DNA from: Pseudomonas oryzihabitans
GTDB taxonomy: Bacteria; Pseudomonadota; Gammaproteobacteria; Pseudomonadales; Pseudomonadaceae
Assembly (NCBI RefSeq): GCF_014522265.1
Contig: NZ_CP017024.1
Location: 407,501 to 471,500 of the forward strand
Direction of reading: 5' to 3'
DNA: 64,000 bases
Below the pieces are notes generated by a model, which was given only the letters and a program-made list of their open reading frames with translations, was not told the origin of the DNA and ran no database searches. Of the stretch, positions 1-8,056 are shown one piece after another. Each line of letters begins with the position of its first letter. Position 1 is the first letter of the stretch. A program made the position numbers and the translations under genes.

Positions 1-42
1 AGGGGAGTTTCAGGACAGGTCAACAGGTTATTTCAAGAAACT

Positions 43-420
43 TCAATAAAGCGGTATGGGCGCCAGGCGATAACCCGCTTCGGTCGCGATGATCCGGTAC
101 TGCTTGATCTCGCCAGGCGTCAGGAGAATGGACTGGGAGATGCTGCTCGCCATGGGTGCTGCGCAACCACCCGGACCGGAAGAGGTAAGACTCACGGCGA
201 TTTCGCCAGGCGGCAGATTGAAGGAAGCACTCTGGCCCGCCATGAGGGTACCGGCCAGTCGCCCCTGGATCACCAGACCTATATCGCATCCTGATCCGGA
301 ATAGGCGTCGCCGCGGGTGATCATGAGGATGCCCGGCTGCCCCGTCCCGCCCTGGGGGACCTGAGCCGAGGCGAAAGAGCTGCAGAGCAAGGCCGTCAGC
401 ACACCGATAAGCAACTTCAT
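43..420 (-). CDS. small exported hypothetical protein
   Basis: A 125-residue protein with a clear Sec signal peptide: MKLLIGVLTALLCSSFASA followed by a mature part starting QVPQGG. I place the start at the ATG at 420 because GGAGA lies 5 bases upstream; an in-frame ATG at 456 would put a charged, unlikely extension before the signal. The mature part is about 105 residues, with two cysteines (GSGCDIG and GPGGCAAP) that could form a disulfide, and beta-rich text suggesting a small periplasmic beta-sandwich. I do not recognise a family. It is transcribed away from the Tsx-like gene and is the first complete gene in the window. Confidence 0.7.
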   Translation of the reverse strand: MKLLIGVLTALLCSSFASAQVPQGGTGQPGILMITRGDAYSGSGCDIGLVIQGRLAGTLMAGQSASFNLPPGEIAVSLTSSGPGGCAAPMASSISQSILLTPGEIKQYRIIATEAGYRLAPIPLY

Positions 421-521
421 GTCTATCTCCTGCAGGGTCGCCAAGCACCTTAGCACTGCGCAGGCCCCCGCGCGCTGTTTCGCAGCAGAGCCGCGTCAGG
501 CGCCGCTTCAGGGCACGAAAA

Positions 522-537
522 CTGAGCAAGTGGTCAG
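522..537. promoter_or_regulatory. candidate RutR-type operator upstream of the tsx-like gene
   Basis: CTGAGCAAGTGGTCAG is a near-palindrome that matches the E. coli RutR consensus TTGACCAnnTGGTCAA at 11 of 14 defined positions. It lies about 155 bp upstream of the outer-membrane channel gene, and a RutR-like TetR regulator is encoded two genes downstream. The match is seen in the sequence; regulation is inference. Confidence 0.35.
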
Positions 538-690
538 GTTTGGTGCCGCGCCCAACAGCTGAAATTTCCCGGAAGCCTTATACAAGGCGTTGAAAAATAA
601 CTATTTTCCTCCGCCCGCTTGGGTTTGGCGTCGATTTTGCTGAGCACGGCGGACGCAACACACAACGAGAAAGCACTTCCAGGAGCCTAC

Positions 691-1488
691 ATGCGCAAGA
701 CCCTAAACACCGCGCTGCTGACCACCAGCCTACTCGCAGCCGGTATCGCCAACGCCGCAGACAGTCCACTGCTGTGGCATGGTGAAAGCCTCACCTATCT
801 ATATGGCAAGGATTTCCGGGTCGATCCCCGTATCCAGCAGACCGTCACCTTCGAGCATGCCAGCAGCTGGACGTGGGGCGATCTCTTCCTCTTCGTCGAC
901 AGCATCTGGTTCAACGGCGCGACCAATGCCAGCGACGGCCATCAGGGCTTCTACGGCGAACTCAGTCCAAGACTGTCCTTTGGCAAGCTGTCCGGCCGGG
1001 ATCTTTCCTTTGGCCCGATCACCGATGTGCTGCTCGCCACCACACTGGAATACGACCAGAACGATGGCGAGGGCGCCGGCCGTGATCAGCGCAACTACCT
1101 GGTCGGTCCGGGTTTCGACCTCAAGGTGCCGGGCTTCGACTACTTCCAGCTAAACCTCTACTACCGCAAGCCGGATGGCGGCAATGCGCCCTCGGGTGCC
1201 TGGCAGCTTACGCCGGTATGGGCCTACACCCTGCCCCTGGGCAATTCGGATCTGCTCATCGATGGCTATCTGGACTGGGTGATGAACAACAAGGGTAGCT
1301 ACCACGCCAACCTGCACTTCAATCCACAGGTCAAGTACGACCTGGGCAAGGCCATGGGGTACGAGGCCAAGCACCTTTATGTGGGTACCGAGTACGACTA
1401 CTGGTCGGACAAGTACGGCATTAAGGACAGCGAGGGATTCCGTACCGACCAGAGCGTTTTCAGCTTCCTGGTGAAGTATCAGTTCTAG
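691..1488 (+). CDS. Tsx/OmpK-like outer-membrane nucleoside channel
   Basis: A 265-residue protein with a signal peptide (MRKTLNTALLTTSLLAAG... cleaved after NANA/AD) and a body of alternating hydrophobic/polar aromatic strands ending in the C-terminal phenylalanine typical of outer-membrane beta-barrels (LVKYQF). The text resembles the Channel_Tsx family (nucleoside-specific channel, OmpK), for example LWHGESLTYLYG near the N terminus and the LTPVWAY and GYLDWV strands. The start at 691 is chosen because AGGAG precedes it by 5 bases; earlier in-frame codons lie before the signal peptide. It would let nucleosides or bases cross the outer membrane for the NCS2 permease encoded 70 bp downstream, probably in one operon. 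Exact substrate is not visible. Confidence 0.85.
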   Translation: MRKTLNTALLTTSLLAAGIANAADSPLLWHGESLTYLYGKDFRVDPRIQQTVTFEHASSWTWGDLFLFVDSIWFNGATNASDGHQGFYGELSPRLSFGKLSGRDLSFGPITDVLLATTLEYDQNDGEGAGRDQRNYLVGPGFDLKVPGFDYFQLNLYYRKPDGGNAPSGAWQLTPVWAYTLPLGNSDLLIDGYLDWVMNNKGSYHANLHFNPQVKYDLGKAMGYEAKHLYVGTEYDYWSDKYGIKDSEGFRTDQSVFSFLVKYQF

Positions 1489-1557
1489 TCCGGCCAGACC
1501 CACTTTTGGCGCTGTAGCCGCCGTCCCGGCCCGCCGCGCCACTGCGAGGTAATCATC

Positions 1558-2934
1558 ATGCCCAGTCCCGTCCCCGATGATCTGCTCTATGGCCTGGACG
1601 AGCGTCCGGCCCCGCTCGCTGCCTTTTGCGCTGCCCTGCAGCATGTCCTGGCGAGCTTCGTGGGGATCGTTACTCCACCGCTGATCATTGCCGGGGCCCT
1701 GGGTCTGCACGAGCACCTGCCCTATCTGATCAGCATGGGGCTGATGGTGTCGGGCGTCGGCACCTTTCTGCAGGCCCGCGGTGCCGGTGGGCTGGGGGCG
1801 GGCATGATCTGCCTGCAGGGCACCAGTTTCTCCTTTCTGTCCGCGGTGCTGGCAGCCGGGATGCTGGTCAAGCAACGCGGCGGGACACCGGAGGACATCC
1901 TGGCGATGATCTTTGGCGTCTGCTTCTTTGGCGCCTTCGTCCAGATCGGCCTGAGTCGCTGCCTGGGCCTGTTGCGCCGAGTGATCACACCACTGGTGAC
2001 CGGCATCGTCATCACCCTGATCGGCATCAGCCTGATCAGGGTGGGCATCACCGATCTCGGCGGGGGCGCAAAGGCCGCCAACTTCGGCGCACCGATCAAC
2101 CTGGCTCTCGGCGGCCTGGTCCTGGTGGTTATCATTGGCCTGAATCTGTCACGGCGACCCTGGGTGCGGCTGTCGGCGGTGATGATCGGATTGCTGGTGG
2201 GCTCCCTGGTCGCCTGGAGCTGTGGCCTGCTGAAACCCCAGGCGCTGCCGGATCTGCCCCTGATCAGCGTCCCCCTCCCCTTTCGTTTCGGCTTCGCCTT
2301 CGACTGGTCGGCCTTTTTGCCGGTCACGCTGATCTATCTGATCAGTACCCTGGAGACCACCGGCGACCTGACCGCCAATTGCCTGATTTCGCGGCAACCC
2401 ATCGAAGGTCCCGGCTATCTGCGGCGGTTGCGGGGCGGGGTCCTGGGCGACGGTGTCGCCTGCCTGCTCGCGGCCACCTTCAATACCTTTCCCAGCACCA
2501 CCTTCGCGCAGAACAACGGGGTGATCCAGCTGACCGGCGTGGCCAGCCGCCATGTCGGCTACTGGATAGGCGCCATCCTGCTGGTGCTGGGTCTGTTCCC
2601 CATCCTGGGCGCCGTCCTGCAGCAGATTCCCAAACCGGTGCTGGGCGGTGCGACCCTGGTGCTGTTCGGCAGTGTCGCTGCGGCCGGAATACGGTTGCTG
2701 GCACAGTGCACGCTGGATCGTCGCAGCCTGCTGATCATCGCCACTTCCCTTGGCGTGGGCCTGGGTATCGCCAGCCAGCCGACACTGCTGGATCAGTTGC
2801 CGCCACTGGTGAAGAGTCTCTTCGACACCGCGATCACCAGCGGCGGCATCACCGCCATCCTGCTTAACCTGCTGCTGCCCGAAGAGCGCAGCGCAGCGCT
2901 GACGGAATGCCGCTCGCCGGCGCCACACCCATAA
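1558..2934 (+). CDS. NCS2/NAT family uracil-xanthine permease
   Basis: A 458-residue polytopic inner-membrane protein of the nucleobase-ascorbate transporter family, catalysing proton-coupled uptake of xanthine, uric acid or uracil. Hallmarks visible: the QH motif in TM1 (FCAALQHVLASFVG), the TM8 acidic motif (STLETTGDLTA) and the NAT signature QNNGVIQLTG in the TM10 region. About 12-14 hydrophobic segments are spaced along the length. GAGGT lies 8 bases before the ATG. The signature ends in TG rather than TR, which in characterised members is associated with broader or uric-acid/xanthine substrates; this does not settle specificity. It sits between the Tsx-like channel and a RutR-like regulator, arguing for a nucleobase salvage locus. 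Confidence 0.9.
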   Translation: MPSPVPDDLLYGLDERPAPLAAFCAALQHVLASFVGIVTPPLIIAGALGLHEHLPYLISMGLMVSGVGTFLQARGAGGLGAGMICLQGTSFSFLSAVLAAGMLVKQRGGTPEDILAMIFGVCFFGAFVQIGLSRCLGLLRRVITPLVTGIVITLIGISLIRVGITDLGGGAKAANFGAPINLALGGLVLVVIIGLNLSRRPWVRLSAVMIGLLVGSLVAWSCGLLKPQALPDLPLISVPLPFRFGFAFDWSAFLPVTLIYLISTLETTGDLTANCLISRQPIEGPGYLRRLRGGVLGDGVACLLAATFNTFPSTTFAQNNGVIQLTGVASRHVGYWIGAILLVLGLFPILGAVLQQIPKPVLGGATLVLFGSVAAAGIRLLAQCTLDRRSLLIIATSLGVGLGIASQPTLLDQLPPLVKSLFDTAITSGGITAILLNLLLPEERSAALTECRSPAPHP

Positions 2935-3004
2935 AAGAGCCCTTGTGTCCGGGACCGGGGGTACGCTATTGATGCCTGCCGCGCCTTTGGATCCTATCGT
3001 TGTC

Positions 3005-3661
3005 ATGACCCTTCTCGTACCCGCCCATCACGCCGGCCAGGACAAGCCGGCCGGACGCATCCGGCAGAAGAATGAGGAGTCGATCCTGAGCGCGGCGGAG
3101 GAAGAATTCGCCCGCCATGGCTTCAAGGGCACCAGCATGAACACCATCGCCCAGCGCGTCGGGTTGCCCAAGGCCAATCTCCACTACTACTTCAACAACA
3201 AGCTCGGCCTCTATATGGCGGTGCTGGGCAACATCCTCGAACTCTGGGACAGCACCTTCAACCACCTGACCGTGGAAGACGACCCCGCCGAGGCCCTCAG
3301 CCGCTACATCCGCGCCAAGCTGGAATTCTCGCGGCGCCAGCCGCTGGCCTCGCGGATCTTCGCCATGGAGATCATCGGTGGTGGTCACTGCCTGTACGAG
3401 TATTTCGATCAGGACTACCAGACCTGGTTTCGCAGCCGGGCGGCGGTGTTCGAGGCCTGGATCGCGGCCGGCAAGATGGATCCGGTGGATCCGGTCCACC
3501 TGATCTTTCTGCTGTGGAGCAGTACCCAGCACTATGCCGACTTCGCCAGCCAGATCTGCCAGGTGACGGGACGCAGCCGCCTGACGCGGCAGGATTTCGA
3601 CGAAGCGGCGCGGACCCTGACCCATGTCATCCTCAAGGGACTGGGCCTCCAGGCGCCATGA
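3005..3661 (+). CDS. TetR-family regulator, RutR-like
   Basis: A DNA-binding regulator of about 218 residues. The N-terminal helix-turn-helix reads FKGTSMNTIAQRVGLP then KANLHYYFNNK, and the C-terminal ligand domain contains RIFAMEIIGGG and LIFLLWSSTQHYADFA, close to E. coli RutR (LIFMIWASTQHYADFA), which senses uracil/thymine. The start is uncertain: the ATG at 3005 fits the family length, whereas in-frame GTG 2945 and ATG 2972 would add up to 20 non-conserved residues; none has a strong Shine-Dalgarno. The stop overlaps the next gene's ATG (ATGA). It most likely controls the upstream channel/permease genes and itself in response to a pyrimidine or purine. Confidence 0.85.
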   Translation: MTLLVPAHHAGQDKPAGRIRQKNEESILSAAEEEFARHGFKGTSMNTIAQRVGLPKANLHYYFNNKLGLYMAVLGNILELWDSTFNHLTVEDDPAEALSRYIRAKLEFSRRQPLASRIFAMEIIGGGHCLYEYFDQDYQTWFRSRAAVFEAWIAAGKMDPVDPVHLIFLLWSSTQHYADFASQICQVTGRSRLTRQDFDEAARTLTHVILKGLGLQAP

Positions 3662-4242
3662 CCTTCACCCTGATCCGGGATGCCGCCTTTGAAGAAGAGG
3701 TGCGCAAGAGTCGTTTTCTGGCCCTCGCCGCGCCCGTTTCCACGGTGGAAGCGGCCATGACCTTTATCGAGCGCGTGAGCGTACCGACCGCGACCCACAA
3801 CTGCTGGGCGTGGAAGCTTGGCAACCAATACCGCTTCAATGACGACGGCGAGCCAGGCGGCACCGCGGGCCGGCCCATCCTCGCCGCCATCGAGGGGCAG
3901 GATTGCGACCAGGTGGTGGTGGTGGTCGTCCGCTGGTATGGCGGCATCAAGCTGGGTACCGGCGGACTGGTGCGCGCCTATGGCGGTTGCGCTGCCCGCT
4001 GCCTGCAGCAGGCGGACAGGCAGCCGCTGGTGGTGCGGCAGGACTACGGCTTCGCCTGTACCTATGCGGAGTGGCCGCTGATCAAGGCGCGCCTGGCCGC
4101 CCTGGCGGTGGTGCTGCTCGAAGAGGACTACCAGGCGCTGGAGATCACCCTGCGGATCGCCGTGGAACCGCAGCGTCGCGACGAGGTGGCGACCTTGCTG
4201 ACCAATCTGAGCAGTGGTCGGATCGTTCTGCGCTCGCTTTAG
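3658..4242 (+). CDS. yigZ: YigZ/IMPACT family protein
   Basis: A 194-residue protein with the UPF0029 (IMPACT) N-terminal domain: KSRFLALAAPV, ATHNCWAW, NDDGEPGGTAGRPIL and VVVRWYGGIKLGTGGLVRAYG are all signature blocks of YigZ proteins. A C-terminal DUF1949-like ferredoxin-fold segment follows from about residue 125. The bacterial role is not established; an RNA- or ribosome-related function is suspected from the eukaryotic homologue. It overlaps the regulator by four bases (ATGA), so the two are translationally coupled. The stop codon is immediately followed by the sigma-54 promoter of the ammonium transporter. Confidence 0.92.
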   Translation: MTFTLIRDAAFEEEVRKSRFLALAAPVSTVEAAMTFIERVSVPTATHNCWAWKLGNQYRFNDDGEPGGTAGRPILAAIEGQDCDQVVVVVVRWYGGIKLGTGGLVRAYGGCAARCLQQADRQPLVVRQDYGFACTYAEWPLIKARLAALAVVLLEEDYQALEITLRIAVEPQRRDEVATLLTNLSSGRIVLRSL

Positions 4243-4258
4243 CGGCACGACCTTTGCT
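4243..4258 (+). promoter_or_regulatory. sigma-54 (-24/-12) promoter for the ammonium transporter
   Basis: CGGCACGACCTTTGCT matches the RpoN consensus TGGCACGnnnnTTGCW at every defined position except the first. The invariant GG (4244-4245) and GC (4256-4257) are separated by exactly 10 bases. Transcription would start near 4269, giving a leader of roughly 130-160 bases before the transporter. NtrC control under nitrogen limitation is the usual arrangement for amt genes and is inferred here. Confidence 0.75.
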
Positions 4259-4265
4259 GTCTAGT

Positions 4266-4290
4266 GGTGCATGCCTTTCCGACTTGCACC
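4266..4290. repeat. GGTGCA/TGCACC inverted repeat at the amt transcript start
   Basis: GGTGCA (4266-4271) and TGCACC (4285-4290) form a perfect 6-bp dyad with a 13-base spacer, covering the start site predicted from the sigma-54 promoter. It could be a regulator site or a weak 5' hairpin. The half-sites resemble those of NtrC boxes but their spacing and polarity differ from the usual site. Confidence 0.35.
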
Positions 4291-4425
4291 GCCCTGGCGC
4301 ATTCCTGCGCTCTACCCGGGTTGTGTCTTGTCTGGCGGCAAGACTGAACCTGCCAAGAGCCGCAGCCCGCCCCAAAAGTGCGCATCAAGCGGCCGTCAGG
4401 CATGTTTTTGGTGCAACCCTTTCAG

Positions 4426-5649
4426 ATGACTGCCCTGATGAACGAATTGCCTTCCGCCGTGGCGACCCTGGTCCACAGTGCCAATACCCTCTTTCTCCTG
4501 CTCGGCGCCGTGATGGTGCTGGCCATGCACGCCGGCTTCGCCTTTCTCGAAGCCGGCACCGTGCGGCACAAGAACCAGGTGAATGCCCTGTCCAAGATCC
4601 TCGCCGACTTCGCCATTTCCACCCTGGTGTACTTCTTCGTCGGCTACTGGATCGCCTATGGCGTGACCTTTTTCGCGCCGGCCCAGGTGCTGACCGCCGA
4701 CAGCGGCTACGGACTGGTGAAGTTCTTTTTCCTGGCGACCTTCGCCGCGGCCATTCCGGCGATCATCTCCGGCGGTATCGCCGAGCGGGCGCGCTTCGTG
4801 CCGCAGCTGTGCGCTACGGCGCTGATCGTGGCCTTCGTCTATCCCTGTTTCGAAGGCCTGATGTGGAACAACAACCTGGGGCTGCAGGACAGCTTCGAAG
4901 CGCTGTTCGGGGCGCGCTTTCACGACTTCGCCGGCTCGGTGGTGGTGCACGCGGTGGGTGGCTGGCTGGCCCTGGCGGCGGTGATGCTGCTGGGGCCGCG
5001 TCAGGGTCGCTATCGCGAAGGCCGGTTGGTGGCCTTTCCGCCGTCGAACATTCCCTTCCTGGCGCTGGGCTCCTGGATCCTGATCGTCGGCTGGTTCGGC
5101 TTCAACGTCATGAGCGCCCAGAGCCTGGCGGGTGTCAGCGGACTGGTGGCGCTGAATTCGCTGATGGCCATGGTCGGCGGGACGGCGGCTGCCCTGCTGC
5201 TCGGGCGCAACGATCCCGGCTTCCTGCACAACGGTCCCCTGGCGGGACTGGTCGCCGTCTGCGCCGGCTCCGACCTGATGCATCCCATCGCCGCGCTGAC
5301 TACAGGCCTGGTGGCGGGCGCCCTGTTCGTCTGGGCCTTTACCGCGGTGCAGACGCGCTGGAAGCTGGACGATGTGCTGGGCGTCTGGCCATTGCACGGC
5401 CTCTGCGGCGCCTGGGGTGGTATCGCCTGCGGTCTGTTCGGCCAGACGGTGCTGGGTGGCCTGGGCGGGGTAAGCCTGCTGGCGCAGCTGGCCGGCACGG
5501 CCCTGGGTATCGCGATCGCCCTGCTCGGTGGACTGGCCGTCTACGGGCTGCTCAAGGCCGTGCTGGGCTTGCGGCTGAGTCAGGAAGAGGAATACCAGGG
5601 CGCCGATCTGTCGATCCATCGCATCGCCGCCAACAGCCACGATGGCTAG
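4426..5649 (+). CDS. amt: ammonium transporter (Amt family)
   Basis: A roughly 407-residue inner-membrane channel that admits ammonium/ammonia. Visible Amt blocks: HAGFAFLEAGTVRHKN, FFFLATFAAAIPAIISGGIAERARF, DFAGSVVVHAVGG (first pore histidine) and GVWPLHGLCGAWGG (second pore histidine). The cytosolic tail LSQEEEYQGADLSIHRIA is the typical Amt C terminus. The start is not clear: ATGs at 4402, 4426 and 4438 and a GTG at 4378 are in frame and none has a good Shine-Dalgarno; 4426 best matches family length. No glnK lies next to it, so this is probably a stand-alone paralogue. A sigma-54 promoter lies upstream. Confidence 0.93.
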   Translation: MTALMNELPSAVATLVHSANTLFLLLGAVMVLAMHAGFAFLEAGTVRHKNQVNALSKILADFAISTLVYFFVGYWIAYGVTFFAPAQVLTADSGYGLVKFFFLATFAAAIPAIISGGIAERARFVPQLCATALIVAFVYPCFEGLMWNNNLGLQDSFEALFGARFHDFAGSVVVHAVGGWLALAAVMLLGPRQGRYREGRLVAFPPSNIPFLALGSWILIVGWFGFNVMSAQSLAGVSGLVALNSLMAMVGGTAAALLLGRNDPGFLHNGPLAGLVAVCAGSDLMHPIAALTTGLVAGALFVWAFTAVQTRWKLDDVLGVWPLHGLCGAWGGIACGLFGQTVLGGLGGVSLLAQLAGTALGIAIALLGGLAVYGLLKAVLGLRLSQEEEYQGADLSIHRIAANSHDG

Positions 5650-5858
5650 TGGCCCAGGTTACCCACAGCCAGCGTGTACAGTAATGTGGATAACCCGTGC
5701 ATGAAGTCACGAGAACGCCACGGAGACCGGTCTGGCGGCGACTGGTGAAGAAATGAGCACATGCGGTGTCGTGGCGGCAACCGTGGATGGCGGGCAGCCG
5801 GTAGCCGGCCAGTAACAGTAATCGGTAGAGTGGGCGATCCTTTTTCCAGGAGTGCCCC

Positions 5859-7649
5859 ATGCCCGCCCTCTCGACCCTGCTGCCCTGGCTCCGCGAGGTG
5901 GACCGCACCACCCTGAAGGCGGACCTGGGTGCGGGTCTGCTGGGCGCGGTCCTGGCGCTGCCCCAGGGCGTGGCCTTCGCCACCCTGGCCGGACTGCCTC
6001 CGCAATATGGCGTCTATGGCGCCGTGGTGCCCTGCATCGTCGCCGCCCTGGCGGGTTCCAGTCGCCATGTGGTGACCGGTCCGACCAATGCCAACTCCCT
6101 GGCCCTGCTGGCAGCGCTGTCGCCGCTAGCGCTGGCGGGCTCCGGCCCCTACATCGACCTGGCCCTGGCGGTGACCCTGCTGGTCGGTCTGTTGCAACTG
6201 ACGGTGGGCGCCCTGCGCCTGGGCGCCGTGGCCAACTTCATCTCGCCTTCGGTGCTGCTCGGCTTCATGAGTGGTGCGGCCGTGCTGATCGGGCTCTATT
6301 CGCTCAAGGACCTGTTCGGGTTGTCGCCGCCACTGGGCACCTCGGCCTTCGGCGTCCTCGGCTATGTGCTCGCCCATCCGCTGGCGATCCACTGGCCGTC
6401 GCTGGTCATCGGTGTGGTGACCCTGGTCGCCACCCTGCTGCTGCGCCGGCTGCGCCCGCGCTGGCCGACCATGCTGCTGGGCCTGCTGGCCGGTTGCCTG
6501 AGCGCCTGGATCCTGGAGCGCAGCGTGCCGGGCGCGGCCCATGGGATCGCCACGGTCGGACGGATCCCCTCGGCGCTGCCGCCCTTCCATCTGCCCGACG
6601 TCACCCTGCAGGACCTGGGCAATCTCTCCGGGATCGCCGTGGCCCTGACGCTGGTGGCCCTGGGGCAGTCGCTGTCGATCGCCAAGGCGGTGGCCCAGCG
6701 CTCCGGGCAGCGGCTGGACGTCAATCGCGAATTCCGCGGCCAGGGCCTGGCCAATCTGGTCGGCGGCTGCTTCTCGGCCTATGTCTCCTGCGGCTCGCTG
6801 AATCGCTCCATGCCCAATTTCGAAGCCGGGGCCCGTACGCCGCTGGCGGCAGTGTTCGCCGCCCTGCTGGTGGTGGCGCTGGTGGCCTTCGGGGGTGCCC
6901 TGATCGCCGCCATTCCACTGGCGGCCATCGCCGCCACCCTGCTGCTGGTGGCGCGCGGCCTGCTGGACCTGGGGCGCTGGCGCGAGGTGCTGAGGGTCAG
7001 CCGCACCGAGGCCCTGGTGGCCGGGGTGACCTTCCTGGCGACCCTGACCATTCCCCTGGACCGCGCCGTGCTGCTAGGCACGCTGGTGTCCCTGGTGGCC
7101 TATCTCTATCGCACCTCGCACCCCGCCATCCGCCCGCTGGTGCCGGATCCCCGTACCCCCGAGCGTCGCTTCACCCCATTGGACGAACTGGGCCAGCCGG
7201 CGCAGGAGTGTCCGCAACTCAAGCTGGTGCGGGTGGAAGGCTCGGTGTTCTTTGGCGCCGTACCCCATGTCGGCGATCAGCTGGATGGCTTTCGCCGTGC
7301 CCAGCCTGGCCAGAAGCACGCCCTGTTCATGACCAAGAGCATGAATTTCATCGACCTGGCGGGTAACGACCTGTGGCGGCGGGAGTGGCGCGAGCGCCGG
7401 GCCCAGGGCGGTGATCTCTATTTCCATCGTCCCCGCACGCCGGTCCTGCAGCTGTTCGCCAAGACCGGGTTTCTCAAGGAGCTGGGCGATGGCCACGTCT
7501 TCTCGTCCAAGGATCAGGCCCTGCGCAGCATCTATCCGCGGCTGGACCCGGAGGTCTGCCGCACCTGCACCGCGCGCACCTTCGTCGAATGCGCGGCGCG
7601 CGCGGCGGAGCGGGCGCCAGGCGCGGACGCCACCCGGACGGACTGCTAA
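5859..7649 (+). CDS. SulP family anion permease with C-terminal STAS-like region
   Basis: A 596-residue inner-membrane transporter of the SulP/SLC26 type (sulfate, bicarbonate or dicarboxylate). SulP features: LKADLGAGLLGAVLALPQGVAFA and LAGLPPQYGVYGAVVPCIVAALAGSSR at the N terminus, VTGPTNANSLALLAA, and GGCFSAYVSCGSLNRSMPN in the core, followed by a soluble region from about residue 415 with the STAS core (VEGSVFFGAV, MTKSMNFIDLAG). The final 35 residues carry an unusual cysteine set, CRTCTARTFVEC plus a terminal cysteine. AGGAG lies 7 bases before the ATG. Substrate cannot be told from sequence; no cys or carbonic anhydrase gene is adjacent. Confidence 0.9.
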   Translation: MPALSTLLPWLREVDRTTLKADLGAGLLGAVLALPQGVAFATLAGLPPQYGVYGAVVPCIVAALAGSSRHVVTGPTNANSLALLAALSPLALAGSGPYIDLALAVTLLVGLLQLTVGALRLGAVANFISPSVLLGFMSGAAVLIGLYSLKDLFGLSPPLGTSAFGVLGYVLAHPLAIHWPSLVIGVVTLVATLLLRRLRPRWPTMLLGLLAGCLSAWILERSVPGAAHGIATVGRIPSALPPFHLPDVTLQDLGNLSGIAVALTLVALGQSLSIAKAVAQRSGQRLDVNREFRGQGLANLVGGCFSAYVSCGSLNRSMPNFEAGARTPLAAVFAALLVVALVAFGGALIAAIPLAAIAATLLLVARGLLDLGRWREVLRVSRTEALVAGVTFLATLTIPLDRAVLLGTLVSLVAYLYRTSHPAIRPLVPDPRTPERRFTPLDELGQPAQECPQLKLVRVEGSVFFGAVPHVGDQLDGFRRAQPGQKHALFMTKSMNFIDLAGNDLWRREWRERRAQGGDLYFHRPRTPVLQLFAKTGFLKELGDGHVFSSKDQALRSIYPRLDPEVCRTCTARTFVECAARAAERAPGADATRTDC

Positions 7650-7682
7650 GCTGGCGGTTTCCTTCTGCCGCCGGAGATTTCC

Positions 7683-8054
7683 ATGACCGCTGCCCTGCGT
7701 CTCGCTCGCCGCCTCGCCCTGACCGCCCTGCTGTTGCCCGGCCTGGCCCTGGCCCATGGTCATCTCAAAAGCGCCGAGCCCGCCCCCGACAGCACCAGCG
7801 CGGCACCGAAGCAATTGAGTCTGAGCTTTTCCGAAGGGATCGAGGCGTCTCTCAGTCAGGTGCTGTTGCAACGTCAGGATGGCCAGGCCAGCACGGCGAT
7901 CACTACCGGCAAGGTCATTTCCGGGCGCGACGAGCGCACCCTGGACGTGCCGCTGGATGCGCCGCTGGAACCGGGTCGCTACCAGGTGAAGTGGCGCGTA
8001 CTGGCCAAGGACGGGCACAAGACCCAGGGCGATTACCGCTTCACCGTCCAGTAA
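7683..8054 (+). CDS. copC: CopC-domain periplasmic copper-binding protein
   Basis: A 123-residue exported protein. After a signal peptide ending GLALA the mature protein begins HGHLKSAEPAPDS, giving the N-terminal histidine that is a Cu(II) ligand in CopC. The other ligands are expected in the C-terminal block VLAKDGHKTQGDYRF (Asp and His), which is intact. It lacks the methionine-rich Cu(I) loop of plasmid-type CopC, as in most chromosomal copies. The stop is two bases from the copD start, so the pair is an operon for copper uptake or periplasmic copper handling. Confidence 0.9.
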   Translation: MTAALRLARRLALTALLLPGLALAHGHLKSAEPAPDSTSAAPKQLSLSFSEGIEASLSQVLLQRQDGQASTAITTGKVISGRDERTLDVPLDAPLEPGRYQVKWRVLAKDGHKTQGDYRFTVQ

Positions 8055-8056
8055 GG

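Noticed and set aside
3903-5684. 593-residue frame running through yigZ and amt
   Set aside because: Arg/Gly/Ala-rich shadow; both overlapped genes are well supported in their own frames.
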